From contig NZ_JANTPU010000002.1 of assembly GCF_024752025.1 (NCBI RefSeq), positions 344,421 to 408,420 of the forward strand: a stretch of 64,000 nt of DNA, in the 5' to 3' direction. Made by a program: the position numbers and the translations under genes. Each line of letters begins with the position of its first letter. Position 1 is the first letter of the stretch. The notes beneath the pieces were generated by a model that was not told where the DNA came from, did not search any database, and worked only from the letters and a program-made list of their open reading frames with translations. Positions 9,526 through 18,331 of this stretch are shown here, piece after piece. Origin of the DNA: Pseudidiomarina sp. CB1. GTDB taxonomy: Bacteria > Pseudomonadota > Gammaproteobacteria > Enterobacterales > Alteromonadaceae.

Positions 9526-10254
9526 TTAGTCAATGTGCCACGTCTCGTGGGCCTGCATAGGCAGGCCCGCGATAACGTTACGCGCAGCAACGGGGTGATT
9601 GGTAAAAATACCATCGACCCCCATCGTGTGCAGATCTTTCATGTCTTCCGGCTCATCAACCGTAAACACAAAAACACGCAGTCCACGATGGTGGGCGTCG
9701 TGCACAAATTCAGGATTCACAAAATCGACATCAATATGAACTGACCAAGCGTTAAGTTGGCTAGCGAACGCTGCATAGTCGAGCGGACACGAGGTGGTCA
9801 ATGCGCCAATGCGCTGTTCGGGGTGATCTTCTTTGAGTTGGCGTAACCAGTGATGATTAAAGCTCGATACGACGAGCTGGTCCGCATCAAAGTTACTGTG
9901 TTTAACCGCATGGCGTAGATGTCGGGTTAACCCGCGGGTGATATCAGCACCTTTGAGTTCAATGTTGACCATGCAGCGGCCAGCAACGAATTCAAGTGCT
10001 TCGGTGAGCGTTGGCACCGGCTGTTGCCCAAAGACTTTTAACTTGCGAACTTGCTCTAGAGTTAAGTCTTGTAGGCGGCCAGGGTGAGCGGTTAGCCGTG
10101 CAAGGTAGCGGTCGTGAAAGACAATCCATTCATCCTGTAACGGGTAAACGTCAAGCTCGATGCCATCGGCACCGGCATCAAGGGCACGCCCGAAGGCCGT
10201 CAGTGTATTCTCTGGGGCCTCAAAGCTCGCTCCTCGATGGGCAAGAACCAACAT
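9526..10254 (-). CDS. glycerophosphodiester phosphodiesterase, cytosolic UgpQ-like
   Basis: 242-residue GDPD-family enzyme hydrolysing glycerophosphodiesters to sn-glycerol 3-phosphate and an alcohol. The TIM-barrel motifs are present: AHRGASFEAPENTLTAF (catalytic His and metal Glu), GADGIELDVYPLQD and VFHDRYLARLT. Lys and Glu are seen in MVNIELKG, and FTVDEPEDM and GVDGIFTNHP are near the end. There is no signal peptide, so it is probably cytoplasmic. It starts two bases after the psd stop and completes an rsgA-psd-GDPD operon, a context of phospholipid turnover. Confidence 0.92.
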   Translation of the reverse strand: MLVLAHRGASFEAPENTLTAFGRALDAGADGIELDVYPLQDEWIVFHDRYLARLTAHPGRLQDLTLEQVRKLKVFGQQPVPTLTEALEFVAGRCMVNIELKGADITRGLTRHLRHAVKHSNFDADQLVVSSFNHHWLRQLKEDHPEQRIGALTTSCPLDYAAFASQLNAWSVHIDVDFVNPEFVHDAHHRGLRVFVFTVDEPEDMKDLHTMGVDGIFTNHPVAARNVIAGLPMQAHETWHID

Positions 10255-10256
10255 AG

Positions 10257-11123
10257 TTAGTCGTCACGCTCGCCGAGAATGTCGCCCATCCGTGTGACAC
10301 TTCCAGCGTCTAATGAATCGGCAAAATCAATAGCGTCTTCTGGAAAGGTGAGTACCACTGTTGAGCCTAATTTGAAGTGGCCCATTTCTTCACCTTTGGC
10401 GAGGCGAATAGCCTGATCACCACTCGCAGGATATTCCCAACTGTGGATGTGTTTGCCGGTTGGTGGCGTCACCGTGCCCGCCCAAACGGTGCCAATACTT
10501 GCAACGATGGTTGCGCCCACGAGAACCATGGCGAACTTACCAAACTCGCCGTCAAAAATAGCGACGACGCGCTCGTTACGCGCAAATAAGTTGGGAACAT
10601 TGGCAGCAGTAAGAGGATTAACTGAAAACAGGTCACCCGGAACGTACACCATTTTACGCAACACACCATCACACGGCATGTGAATTCGGTGGTAGTCTTT
10701 CGGCGCTAGGTAAATGGTCGCAAACTTACCGTTCTTATACGGGTGGGCATCACGTGGGTCACCGCCTAAAAGTTCGGTAAGACTGTAATCGTGGCCTTTT
10801 GCTTGGAAAATACGGCCATCTTCGATGTCACCGAGTTGACTAACGGAACCATCAACGGGCTGCGCAAACTGATGCTCCGCCGCTTTTAGTGGACGTAACT
10901 CAGGCTTCAAATGACGGGTAAAAAAGTCATTGAAAGTTTTATAGGCACCCGGACTTTCATGTACCGCTTCGCTCATATCGATCTTGTAGGTGCGAATAAA
11001 CCAGCGAATAAAAAGCTGAGTGAACCAGCCTGCACGCGCGCTAGCAAACTTACCTACTAAGCGCGATAACGCGTGTTTTGGCGTCATGTATTGTGCTTTA
11101 ATCTTTACTTCGTCCCAACTCAC
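10257..11123 (-). CDS. psd: phosphatidylserine decarboxylase proenzyme
   Basis: Inner-membrane enzyme (288 aa) converting phosphatidylserine to phosphatidylethanolamine. The self-cleavage motif [11 protein letters not shown] near the C-terminus gives the pyruvoyl group after Gly-Ser cleavage. [13 protein letters not shown], the His motif [10 protein letters not shown] and the N-terminal [13 protein letters not shown] all match Psd. GTG start; the GTGA overlaps the rsgA stop by 4 bases, indicating translational coupling. The rsgA-psd order is widespread in gammaproteobacteria. Confidence 0.95.
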   Translation of the reverse strand: MSWDEVKIKAQYMTPKHALSRLVGKFASARAGWFTQLFIRWFIRTYKIDMSEAVHESPGAYKTFNDFFTRHLKPELRPLKAAEHQFAQPVDGSVSQLGDIEDGRIFQAKGHDYSLTELLGGDPRDAHPYKNGKFATIYLAPKDYHRIHMPCDGVLRKMVYVPGDLFSVNPLTAANVPNLFARNERVVAIFDGEFGKFAMVLVGATIVASIGTVWAGTVTPPTGKHIHSWEYPASGDQAIRLAKGEEMGHFKLGSTVVLTFPEDAIDFADSLDAGSVTRMGDILGERDD

Positions 11124-12187
11124 TTTTTACTACCTCGTGGTATTGCTCTTGACGGCTTAGTGCTTGCCATCGATTCGATAATCTTGTGGAAATTGTACAA
11201 CCGAAGTGGATGTAATTCACCTGTTTCCGCTGCTTCTTGCAAGGCACATCCTGGGTCTTGCGGTTGATGCTTGCAGTCGCGAAACTTACAGCGTCCTAGG
11301 AATGGCCTGAAGTCGATGAAGCACCACGCCACGCGACTTTCGTCAAGGTGCCATAAGGCGAATTCACGGATGCCTGGCGAGTCGATAAGAAATCCGCCCT
11401 GTGGTAACGCGTAACGCGTCGCAACAGTGGTGGTATGTTGACCCAGACCAGAGTTCGTTGATATCGCCCCGACATCAGCATCAATCTCAGGCAGCAACGC
11501 GTTCACTAGAGAGGATTTACCCACACCTGATTGACCAACAACAATGGAAACATGATCTTGCAGCAACTTCTGGATCGTCTCCAGTCCCCCTTGAGTTTTG
11601 GCACTGGTCCGCACTACCTGATAGCCAATGGCCTCATACATGGCTAGCGCTTGCTCGATCTCCTCCTGTACAGCAACGGGCTGTTCACTCAGCAAGTCTG
11701 CTTTGTTAAGGACAATAACAGGCGTGATATCAATGTCTTCGCAAGCCACTAAGTAGCGATCGATAATCTGCGTCGAGAATGCCGGGAGGACACTGGAAAT
11801 GATAAAAATTTGGTCAATGTTAGCCGCAACAGGCTTCACTCCGTCATAGTAATCGGGCCGACTCAATAGTGACTTACGCTCTTGCACAGCTTCAATCACG
11901 CCTTGCTCACCACCTTCGGTTTGGCTGGTAAAACGGCGCCACACCACTTCATCACCACAAACGAGGCTCTCAATACTGCGACGAATGTGGCAACGAAAAT
12001 GCGTATGACTCGTCTCCGCGGCAACAATCGCATGCTGACCAAAGCGACTGACAATCACGCCAGACTCAGCCGCACCAAGACTTGCATCGTCCACCTCTTG
12101 CGTGAGCTCAACCTGTTGCAAACGTTTTTGCTGGTTGGCGCGCATGCGGCGTAGTTGACCTTTATTTAATTTCCGGTGTTTACCCAC
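11120..12187 (-). CDS. rsgA: ribosome small subunit-dependent GTPase RsgA
   Basis: Circularly permuted GTPase (355 aa) acting late in 30S subunit maturation. After a basic N-terminal tail ([20 protein letters not shown]) come the OB fold and the permuted G motifs: VLNKADLL (G4), then [15 protein letters not shown] (G1) and DSPGIREF (G3). A C-terminal zinc finger C..C-H..C ([15 protein letters not shown]) follows. GTG start with AGGAG 4 bases upstream. It is divergent from orn, with about 147 bases between the starts. Confidence 0.95.
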   Translation of the reverse strand: MGKHRKLNKGQLRRMRANQQKRLQQVELTQEVDDASLGAAESGVIVSRFGQHAIVAAETSHTHFRCHIRRSIESLVCGDEVVWRRFTSQTEGGEQGVIEAVQERKSLLSRPDYYDGVKPVAANIDQIFIISSVLPAFSTQIIDRYLVACEDIDITPVIVLNKADLLSEQPVAVQEEIEQALAMYEAIGYQVVRTSAKTQGGLETIQKLLQDHVSIVVGQSGVGKSSLVNALLPEIDADVGAISTNSGLGQHTTTVATRYALPQGGFLIDSPGIREFALWHLDESRVAWCFIDFRPFLGRCKFRDCKHQPQDPGCALQEAAETGELHPLRLYNFHKIIESMASTKPSRAIPRGSKK

Positions 12188-12334
12188 AAGGCTCCTGTCT
12201 TGACTGGGACGTGTACTTTGCCCTGATCATACAATATTCTCGGCGAGAACGCCTGAACTGTTGTGCAAATTCACTTTCTTTCGCACAATAGGTAGGTAGT
12301 GACGACACTTAGCATTTACCACAAAGGAAAGCTC

Positions 12335-12886
12335 ATGGCCGCTAGCGCAGACCGTTTGATTTGGATAGACCTTGAAATGACCGGGCTGGTTCCCGAAGAA
12401 GACGTCATTATTGAGATCGCCACAATTGTCACCGATCAACACTTGCGAGTGTTAGCTGAGGGACCGGTGGTAGCAGTACATCAATCAGCGGCGACACTAG
12501 CCAAAATGGATGACTGGAACACTCGCACGCATACGGCTTCAGGTTTGGTACAGCGGGTTCAGGACAGTGCCTTCGATAGCGCTGCCGCCGAACAAATTAC
12601 ACTCGATTTTTTACAGCAGTGGTGCACACCTGGCAGTTCACCGATGTGCGGCAACAGCATTTGCCAAGATCGCCGTTTCTTAGCCCGATACATGCCGAAG
12701 TTAGAAGCCTTTTTTCACTACCGTAACCTTGATGTGAGTACGGTGAAGCAACTGGCAAAATATTGGGCTCCCGAAGTTGCTGCGGGCGTGAAAAAACAAG
12801 GAAGCCATACGGCATTAGCTGATATTCGTGAGTCGATTGAGGAATTGGAGCACTATCGTGCGCACTTTTTCGACATTCAGTCGTAA
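12335..12886 (+). CDS. orn: oligoribonuclease
   Basis: DEDDh 3'-5' exonuclease (183 aa) that degrades 2-5 nt RNA and linear pGpG. Motifs: [21 protein letters not shown] (ExoI Asp/Glu), [16 protein letters not shown] (ExoII) and [14 protein letters not shown] (ExoIII His/Asp). The start at ATG 12335 is preferred because AAAGGAAA precedes it by about 5 bases and it gives the usual length; the frame is open from a GTG at 12299. Its arrangement divergent from rsgA is conserved in gammaproteobacteria. Confidence 0.95.
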   Translation: MAASADRLIWIDLEMTGLVPEEDVIIEIATIVTDQHLRVLAEGPVVAVHQSAATLAKMDDWNTRTHTASGLVQRVQDSAFDSAAAEQITLDFLQQWCTPGSSPMCGNSICQDRRFLARYMPKLEAFFHYRNLDVSTVKQLAKYWAPEVAAGVKKQGSHTALADIRESIEELEHYRAHFFDIQS

Positions 12887-12902
12887 TAAGCTGAAAAAGC
12901 GG

Positions 12903-12930
12903 TTGCAAAGCCTGCCGAATTCAGTAAAAT
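12903..12930 (+). promoter_or_regulatory. sigma-70 promoter for the tRNA-Gly pair
   Basis: TTGCAA (12903-12908), a 16-base spacer and TAAAAT (12925-12930), followed by a GC-rich discriminator (CGCC). That discriminator is typical of stringently controlled stable-RNA promoters. It lies about 50 bases before the first tRNA. Confidence 0.6.
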
Positions 12931-12980
12931 TCGCCTCCGTTATCGCAATTGAACATCGATTGCGGCTAACCTGAAGTGAT

Positions 12981-13056
12981 GCGGGAATAGCTCAGCTGGT
13001 AGAGCACAACCTTGCCAAGGTTGGGGTCGCGAGTTCGAATCTCGTTTCCCGCTCCA
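12981..13056 (+). tRNA. tRNA-Gly (GCC), copy 1
   Basis: 76-nt cloverleaf with acceptor stem GCGGGAA/TTCCCGC, D arm AGCTCAGCTGGTAGAGC and anticodon loop CTTGCCAAG (anticodon GCC). The T arm is GCGAGTTCGAATCTCGT, and CCA is encoded at the 3' end (TCCA). It is identical to the second copy 103 bases downstream. Confidence 0.97.
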
Positions 13057-13083
13057 AACTTCACTTCAACCACCTTTCTTGAT

Positions 13084-13159
13084 GCGGGAATAGCTCAGCT
13101 GGTAGAGCACAACCTTGCCAAGGTTGGGGTCGCGAGTTCGAATCTCGTTTCCCGCTCCA
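13084..13159 (+). tRNA. tRNA-Gly (GCC), copy 2
   Basis: Identical in all 76 positions to the copy at 12981, with the same 4-base TGAT leader, so it is probably a tandem duplication co-transcribed with copy 1. Its 3' end is only 5 bases from the stop codon of the convergent dgcN-type gene, leaving no room for a separate intrinsic terminator. Confidence 0.97.
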
Positions 13160-13164
13160 AATTT

Positions 13165-14172
13165 CTAATTTTCTTCAAGTTTATCGACAAGTGTTGCGAC
13201 GCCATGACGGATCGGGTCGACGCACGGCAACCCTAGTTCTTGCTCAATCTGTCGGCAATAGTCTTGCGCTTCTGCTACCGTTACCGATGACGTATTCACC
13301 GCAATACCAATCACTTTCGCGTTAGGGTTCGTGACGTGCGCCATTTGCTCGTTTAAGGCGATGGTTTCGGCAAGCGATGGTAATGGGCGGTTATCGATTG
13401 CGCGCATGCTGCTGCGCCCCAAGGCGTGGCAAACCACTAATGCGTCCGCTTGGGCGCCATGCAACAAGCCTAAGCTGACCCCGGCAAACGCTGGATGAAA
13501 AAGCGAGCCCTGTCCTTCGATAATGTCCCAATGATTTGCGGCATTCGCTGGCGCAAGCTCTTCGACGGCACCGGCGATGAAGTCGGCAACAACACAGTCG
13601 ACGGCGATACCTTCACCAGCGACGAGAATGCCACTTTGTCCGGTGGCCCTAAAAGTTACTGGAATACCTCGCCGTTGCATTTCACGGGTAATACTTAAGC
13701 TGGTGTACATTTTGCCGACTGAGCAGTCAGTACCCACAGTAAGTACACGCTTCCCCGCACGGCGATAGCCTTTGCCGGTTTTTAAGCGTTTAGTTGGATG
13801 ACGAATATCAAGCAGGCGTACGTTATTCTGCGCCGCTGCATTGACCAGCTCTTCATAAGCGTTCAAACGGTCATGCAAGCCACTGATAATGTCCAAACCT
13901 GCGGCAATGGCCTCATGAATCATTGGTAACCACTGTTCGTCTAAGTGTCCGCCACTATTGGCAAAGCCCAAGACTAAGCTACGTGCGCCAGCGGCAATAC
14001 CTTCAGCAATGGTCATCGCGGGCATACCTGTGGTAACCGTGCAGCCGTGCGAACGTACTTCGCCAACGCACTTTTCCGGACTCCAGTCGGCAGCACTTTT
14101 AGCCATCTTGATGCTTAATGGATCAGTAGCGTGGCCGATGAAAAGTAAATAAGGGGTTTTGAGTTCTAGCAT
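13165..14172 (-). CDS. dgcN: DUF1611 protein, probable D-glutamate N-acetyltransferase DgcN
   Basis: 335-residue DUF1611 family protein. Members in marine proteobacteria (DgcN) acetylate D-glutamate so that the epimerase DgcA can make N-acetyl-L-glutamate, letting cells use D-Glu as a nitrogen source. Visible motifs are HPTKRL followed by RVLTVGTDCSVGKMYTSL (P-loop-like GTDCSVGK), FRATGQSGILVAGEGIAVD, and EGQGSLFHPAFAGVSL. ATG 14172 is chosen because TTGGAG lies just upstream; an in-frame TTG at 14184 overlaps that site. A LysR gene lies upstream on the same strand. No dgcA-like gene is in the window, so the pathway assignment is inferred. Confidence 0.78.
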   Translation of the reverse strand: MLELKTPYLLFIGHATDPLSIKMAKSAADWSPEKCVGEVRSHGCTVTTGMPAMTIAEGIAAGARSLVLGFANSGGHLDEQWLPMIHEAIAAGLDIISGLHDRLNAYEELVNAAAQNNVRLLDIRHPTKRLKTGKGYRRAGKRVLTVGTDCSVGKMYTSLSITREMQRRGIPVTFRATGQSGILVAGEGIAVDCVVADFIAGAVEELAPANAANHWDIIEGQGSLFHPAFAGVSLGLLHGAQADALVVCHALGRSSMRAIDNRPLPSLAETIALNEQMAHVTNPNAKVIGIAVNTSSVTVAEAQDYCRQIEQELGLPCVDPIRHGVATLVDKLEEN

Positions 14173-14251
14173 GCTGCGCTCCAATCAAGTCAGTTGCCAA
14201 CTAGCTTAATGATTTAGGGAGCGATGACGAATGAAAGCTTCGAGATGAGGT

Positions 14252-14266
14252 ATAACTTTTGGTTAT
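14252..14266 (-). promoter_or_regulatory. candidate LysR-type operator upstream of dgcN
   Basis: Perfect dyad ATAAC-N5-GTTAT that fits the T-N11-A rule of LysR-type regulators (T at 14253, A at 14265). It lies 80 bases upstream of the dgcN start and covers the stop codon of the LysR gene that precedes dgcN. Confidence 0.55.
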
Positions 14267-15165
14267 GTCAATGTGTTAGGGGTGGTGTTGTCGATGCAAG
14301 TTCGTACTTCTTGAAGAAACTGCTGGGACAATTGACTTAACGGCCGACTCTTTAAATGCAGAGCACGGATAGGTACACGCAACTCAGGTTGGAGTTGGGT
14401 CACGCCAAGCGCAGGGTCTGGATTGCCAAGCGCCGTTAAGTTATCCAGTGGACAAACGCCTAGGCCTTTGGCAACCAAGCGCGCCGCAACGTAGTAGGTG
14501 TCTACTTGCAGTTGGCTTTGCGGTTGAATACCGAGGCCTTGCAGTTGCTGCCAAATTAACTGCCCAACGGGACCGCTGTCGCCGATACCAATCAGCGGAT
14601 AGTCAGCCAACTCCGTAAGCTCAATGCGCTGAGGGCTTGCAGTTAAAAGTTGGCGGGGGTAGACCAGTACAATTGCCGTATCGGCAATGTCTTGTGACGC
14701 AACCCCAGGAAAATTCGGTGAGGCGAACAGCAGAGCTAGTTCACATTGCCGTTCAACGAGCGCTTGCATGGCTTCGTCATTGTGTATGGTCTGAATTCGA
14801 AAGGCCACCTTGGGATAACGTTGACTGAAGCGGGCGATAGCCTGCGGGATTACATCAAAACCTAGGGCGGGCGTAATGGCAATATCGAGCAAACCTTCGT
14901 CGTGCCGTTGTATATTATCAGCTAGTGTTTTTACGCTATGCAGCTGTCGATAGAGCTGTTCGACTTCAGGAAACAGCGCCTGAGCCTCGCTGGTGGGAAT
15001 GAGCTTGTTTTTAGCTCTGGTAAACAGCGCAAAGCCCAGCTGTTGTTCGGCATGGGCGAGGCTTTTCGACACTGCAGGCTGCGAAATATGCAAGATTTGG
15101 GCTGCCTGGGTGACCGAGCCCGTGGTATAAATAGCATGAAATACTTCGATGTGACGTAAACGCAT
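14263..15165 (-). CDS. LysR family transcriptional regulator (possible DgcR)
   Basis: 300-residue LTTR. The N-terminal winged helix-turn-helix is MRLRHIEVFHAIYTTGSVTQAAQILHISQPAVSKSL (residues about 1-36, split here for description: SVTQAAQ and SQPAVSK are the recognition elements). A linker helix and a periplasmic-binding-protein-like effector domain follow. ATG 15165 is preferred over TTG 15171 because AAAGG sits 7 bases upstream. It precedes dgcN on the same strand by 97 bases, and its start is only 16 bases from the divergent phosphopantetheinyl transferase. Control of dgcN (a DgcR role) is the better guess; control of the neighbouring pigment cluster cannot be excluded. Confidence 0.88.
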   Translation of the reverse strand: MRLRHIEVFHAIYTTGSVTQAAQILHISQPAVSKSLAHAEQQLGFALFTRAKNKLIPTSEAQALFPEVEQLYRQLHSVKTLADNIQRHDEGLLDIAITPALGFDVIPQAIARFSQRYPKVAFRIQTIHNDEAMQALVERQCELALLFASPNFPGVASQDIADTAIVLVYPRQLLTASPQRIELTELADYPLIGIGDSGPVGQLIWQQLQGLGIQPQSQLQVDTYYVAARLVAKGLGVCPLDNLTALGNPDPALGVTQLQPELRVPIRALHLKSRPLSQLSQQFLQEVRTCIDNTTPNTLT

Positions 15166-15181
15166 CGGCAACCTTTGTGTT

Positions 15182-15922
15182 ATGACGGCAAAGAACCCAA
15201 TAGAGCTTCATTCTTGCACTGCAGCGCAACTGCGACAAGTACTAATCCAACGAGGACGACCTTTGATCTACATTGCCCATGGCTTTGCCCTAGAACAGCT
15301 TTTGGCACCATTGCAACCTTGGCTCTCCGCTAGCGAGCGCGAGCGGGCACAGGGCTATGCAAGCACGGCAAGGCAGTTGCAGTACCAGCTCGGCCGTAGC
15401 TTGCTGCGTTGGCTGGTCTGCAGCGTTACTGGCATGAATGCCAGCGCAGTAAAGATCGAACGACACAGTAGTGGAGCGCCGTTGTTAACCATCGCTGCGT
15501 CGGAAGTCGCTTGCTCGATTAGTCATAAAGCGGGCGCAGTGATGGTCGCATTTGGCGATGCAGATGCGTTGGGGATAGATTTGGAAACCATGAAGCGACG
15601 TAAGCGTCACGCAGAGCTTATCGACGAGTTTAGTGATGGCTTTATGAACGGGGTGGAAGTGCGCGACTTAACTACTTTTTACCAACGTTGGACGCTGGCA
15701 GAGTCGGTCACTAAAGCACGCCAAGGCAAGTTGCTCGCCACGCTTCGTGAACCATTTATGGCTTACGCCAGCAGAGCGATTTTTCATACCGAGTTGGAGC
15801 ACATGTTTTGTTGCTACGCAGCGCAGCGACAAACCACGACAACGACGGGTTTTCAGTGGTGGCAAGTCACCACCACTGATCGGCAATTGTTAACTCAGCA
15901 GTTAGTCTTCGAAACGAACTAA
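15182..15922 (+). CDS. 4'-phosphopantetheinyl transferase of the aryl polyene cluster
   Basis: Sfp/AcpT-type enzyme (246 aa) that transfers phosphopantetheine from CoA to the serine of carrier proteins. Visible are ERERAQGYAS and LGRSLLRWL in the N-terminal half, SISHKAGAVMVAFG, the magnesium motif LGIDLET, and RWTLAESVTKARQGKLL, a variant of the W-x-x-KEAxxK signature in which Ser-Val replaces the usual Ala. It is the only plus-strand gene of the cluster and converges with the last minus-strand gene by a 21-base overlap. The likely substrates are the two cluster ACPs at 30.5-31.05 kb. Confidence 0.85.
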   Translation: MTAKNPIELHSCTAAQLRQVLIQRGRPLIYIAHGFALEQLLAPLQPWLSASERERAQGYASTARQLQYQLGRSLLRWLVCSVTGMNASAVKIERHSSGAPLLTIAASEVACSISHKAGAVMVAFGDADALGIDLETMKRRKRHAELIDEFSDGFMNGVEVRDLTTFYQRWTLAESVTKARQGKLLATLREPFMAYASRAIFHTELEHMFCCYAAQRQTTTTTGFQWWQVTTTDRQLLTQQLVFETN

Positions 15923-16336
15923 ATCAGCCTTAAGCGCCGCGCCGGCGATAAACGTACCAGCACCACACTGATACTCGGTGCTACTGGCGAACTCATTATG
16001 ATCGTAGTTGGATTTGATGTTGGCCACTGCATCATAACCGCCCTTCTGCGCAGCATCTTGCAATACTTTCAACGCTGACAGCATCACCCAGCGACACGCT
16101 TCTTCGTCGCTTTTATTAAAGGCATTGGTTTTGCGGCTGGTGGTTACTTCTTTACTTGCTTTGATTGCTGGATGTGCCTGTCCAGCAAAGAACATCGGCA
16201 CGTCTAACAACGACTGTTTAGCGTCTTCAGAGGCTAACAGTTCATCCAATGGCAAGGTAAGGATGTCTTCACGCGCTTGCGCCGGTGTTGCAAAAAGTAA
16301 TGTGAGCATAAATGCTAAGGCAAGTTTGCACTTCAT
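15902..16336 (-). CDS. small periplasmic protein of the aryl polyene cluster
   Basis: 144 aa with a clear signal peptide (MKCKLALAFMLTLLFATPAQA, cleavage after AQA). The mature part contains CRWVMLSALKVLQDAAQKGGYDAVANI and ends GTFIAGAALKADLVRF. Homologues at the end of APE clusters are, as I recall, often misannotated as excinuclease ABC subunit; nothing here supports a DNA-repair role. The GG-DAVxNI segment with two cysteines resembles small heavy-metal-binding or RcsF-like folds only loosely. AAGGGA lies upstream of the start, and a 34-base gap separates it from apeR, so it is co-transcribed with the cluster. Confidence 0.7.
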   Translation of the reverse strand: MKCKLALAFMLTLLFATPAQAREDILTLPLDELLASEDAKQSLLDVPMFFAGQAHPAIKASKEVTTSRKTNAFNKSDEEACRWVMLSALKVLQDAAQKGGYDAVANIKSNYDHNEFASSTEYQCGAGTFIAGAALKADLVRFED

Positions 16337-16370
16337 AATATGTCCCTTTTAGTTATTTTTTGTTCCAGAA

Positions 16371-17603
16371 TTACTGATTCCAACGCTTAAAAATAAGCGA
16401 TGTGTTGATACCACCGAAAGCAAAATTATTGCTCATAATGTAGTCAGTTTCTACTTTTTTAGGAGCATCCACAATATAGTCGAGTTCACCGCACTCAGCA
16501 TCGATGTTAACGAGGTTAATCGTTGGTGCGAACCAACCTTCGCGCATCATTTCAATACTGGCCCATGCTTCGATAGCACCACACGCTCCCAAGGTATGAC
16601 CGAGGTAGCTTTTCAATGAGCTAATCGGCATACGTGCACCAAATACCGCGGAGGTTGCTTGTGACTCGGCGATATCGCCGCGATCGGTGGCGGTGCCGTG
16701 GGCATTGACATAGCCGATTGCCGCTGGTGCCAACTGCGCATCATTTAGGGCCTGGCGTATGGCAACTTCCATTGTTGCGGCGGTCGGTTGCGTGACATGA
16801 GCACCATCGGTGTTAGTACCAAAGCCTACCAGCTCAGCATAGATCTTCGCGCCACGCGCTTGGGCATGCTCAAGTTCTTCAAGAATAAAGGTTCCGGCAC
16901 CTTCGCCAATGACTAGACCATCACGATCACGGTCGAACGGCCGTGGCGTGCGCTCGGGGGAATCATTGCAGGTACTGGTGGCATAGAGCGTATCGAAGAC
17001 CACAGCTTCAGATGGGCAAAGCGCTTCGGCGCCACCGGCGACCATCATTTGTTGTTGTCCATACTTGATGGCTTCGTAGGCATAGCCAATGGCTTGCGAG
17101 GCAGATGTACAGGCCGAGCTGGTGGTATACATTCGACCTTTGAGTCCAAAAAATACGCCAACATTCACCGCGGTGGTGTGCCCCATGCTTTTGATATAAG
17201 TTGTGGCGTTAACACCTGACATATCTTTGTTCGCAAGCATATTGCCAAACACAATCATTTCATCGGTTGAGCCGGTTGACGAGCCATAAGCCACGCCGCA
17301 ACGACCATCCTGAATACTGGGATCATCCAGGAGGCCAGCATCTTCGAGCGCTAGCTCACTGGCGCGGGTTGCCATAATGCTGACCGTACTCATGGAGCGA
17401 ACGTCTTTGCGCGAGTAATGTTTGGGTTTTGTGAACGGTGGTTGGATAGGGGCTGCGAGTCGTGTGTTCAAACCGTCAAAGGCATTCCATTCAGGCATGT
17501 GAACCACGGCGTTGGTGCCAGCCAATAAACGCTCACGAAATTGCTGCCACGAATCACCAAAAGCGGTGATGCTTCCCATCCCTGTAACTACAACCCGTTT
17601 CAT
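16371..17603 (-). CDS. apeR: beta-ketoacyl-ACP synthase ApeR
   Basis: FabF-like ketosynthase (410 aa). The Cys-His-His triad is intact: TSSACTSASQ (Cys about 165), NAHGTATDRGD and SYLGHTLGACGAIEA. In APE biosynthesis two ketosynthases work with ACPs to build the aryl polyene chain; ApeR is the second. The name follows from its place directly after apeQ, the order seen in the E. coli and Xenorhabdus clusters. The start shares one base with the apeQ stop (TAATG). Confidence 0.85.
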   Translation of the reverse strand: MKRVVVTGMGSITAFGDSWQQFRERLLAGTNAVVHMPEWNAFDGLNTRLAAPIQPPFTKPKHYSRKDVRSMSTVSIMATRASELALEDAGLLDDPSIQDGRCGVAYGSSTGSTDEMIVFGNMLANKDMSGVNATTYIKSMGHTTAVNVGVFFGLKGRMYTTSSACTSASQAIGYAYEAIKYGQQQMMVAGGAEALCPSEAVVFDTLYATSTCNDSPERTPRPFDRDRDGLVIGEGAGTFILEELEHAQARGAKIYAELVGFGTNTDGAHVTQPTAATMEVAIRQALNDAQLAPAAIGYVNAHGTATDRGDIAESQATSAVFGARMPISSLKSYLGHTLGACGAIEAWASIEMMREGWFAPTINLVNIDAECGELDYIVDAPKKVETDYIMSNNFAFGGINTSLIFKRWNQ

Positions 17604-18331
17604 TAAACTAACCCACCATTAACTGAAAAAACTTGACGCGTAATGTACGCAGCGGAATCTTCGAATAAATACCCGACCAAACCGGCAACTTCTTCGGGCT
17701 TACCAGCGCGCTGCATCGGAATCATCGACAAAATATGATCCTGATGCTCTAACGTATCGGTCATGTCAGTGTCAATGAGTCCTGGCGCGACACAATTGAC
17801 CGTAATCTTGCGTTTGGCAAGCTCGAGTGCAAGTGCTTTGGTGGCACCAATTAATCCTGCTTTTGAGGCACTATAGTTCACTTGGCCGCGATTGCCAGCG
17901 ATGCCTGAAACCGATGCAATGGTCACAATGCGACCACCTTGACGCAAGCGAATCATCGGCATGGTCAATGGTAAAAGTACATTGTAGAAACCATCTAAAT
18001 TGGTATGAATGACACTATCCCAGTCGTCGTCAGTGAGTGCTGGGAAGGCGCCGTCACGGGTAATACCGGCGTTGCAAACTGCGCCATAGTAGGCGCCATG
18101 CTCAGCAATATCGGCCTCAATAGCAGTGCGGCTTGCGGCACGGTCAGCGACATCGAATTGCAATAAACTCGCGTGCTGACCAAGCGCTTCTACTGCGCGG
18201 CAAACTTGCTCGGCGGAACGCTTATCACTGCGACAATGAATCGCAAGATCAAACCCTTGTTGCGCTAGTTTGAGCGCGATGGCCTTGCCGATTCCTTTCC
18301 CGGAACCGGTGACGAGTACACGTTTACTCAT
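17603..18331 (-). CDS. apeQ: 3-oxoacyl-ACP reductase ApeQ (FabG-like)
   Basis: Short-chain dehydrogenase (242 aa) that reduces the beta-keto group of the growing polyene using NADPH. It has the nucleotide-binding TGSGKGIGKAIAL at the N-terminus, CNAGITRDGAF, the catalytic Ser in IASVSGIAG and YSASKAGLIGATKA (Tyr/Lys). The ATG at 18331 overlaps the apeP stop by 8 bases; upstream in-frame codons belong to apeP territory and are not used. Position between apeP and apeR is as in known APE clusters. Confidence 0.9.
   Translation of the reverse strand: MSKRVLVTGSGKGIGKAIALKLAQQGFDLAIHCRSDKRSAEQVCRAVEALGQHASLLQFDVADRAASRTAIEADIAEHGAYYGAVCNAGITRDGAFPALTDDDWDSVIHTNLDGFYNVLLPLTMPMIRLRQGGRIVTIASVSGIAGNRGQVNYSASKAGLIGATKALALELAKRKITVNCVAPGLIDTDMTDTLEHQDHILSMIPMQRAGKPEEVAGLVGYLFEDSAAYITRQVFSVNGGLV

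Noticed and set aside
12981..13159. Tandem repeat that could look like a repeat array
   Set aside because: The two units are complete tRNA-Gly genes, not a CRISPR array or satellite.
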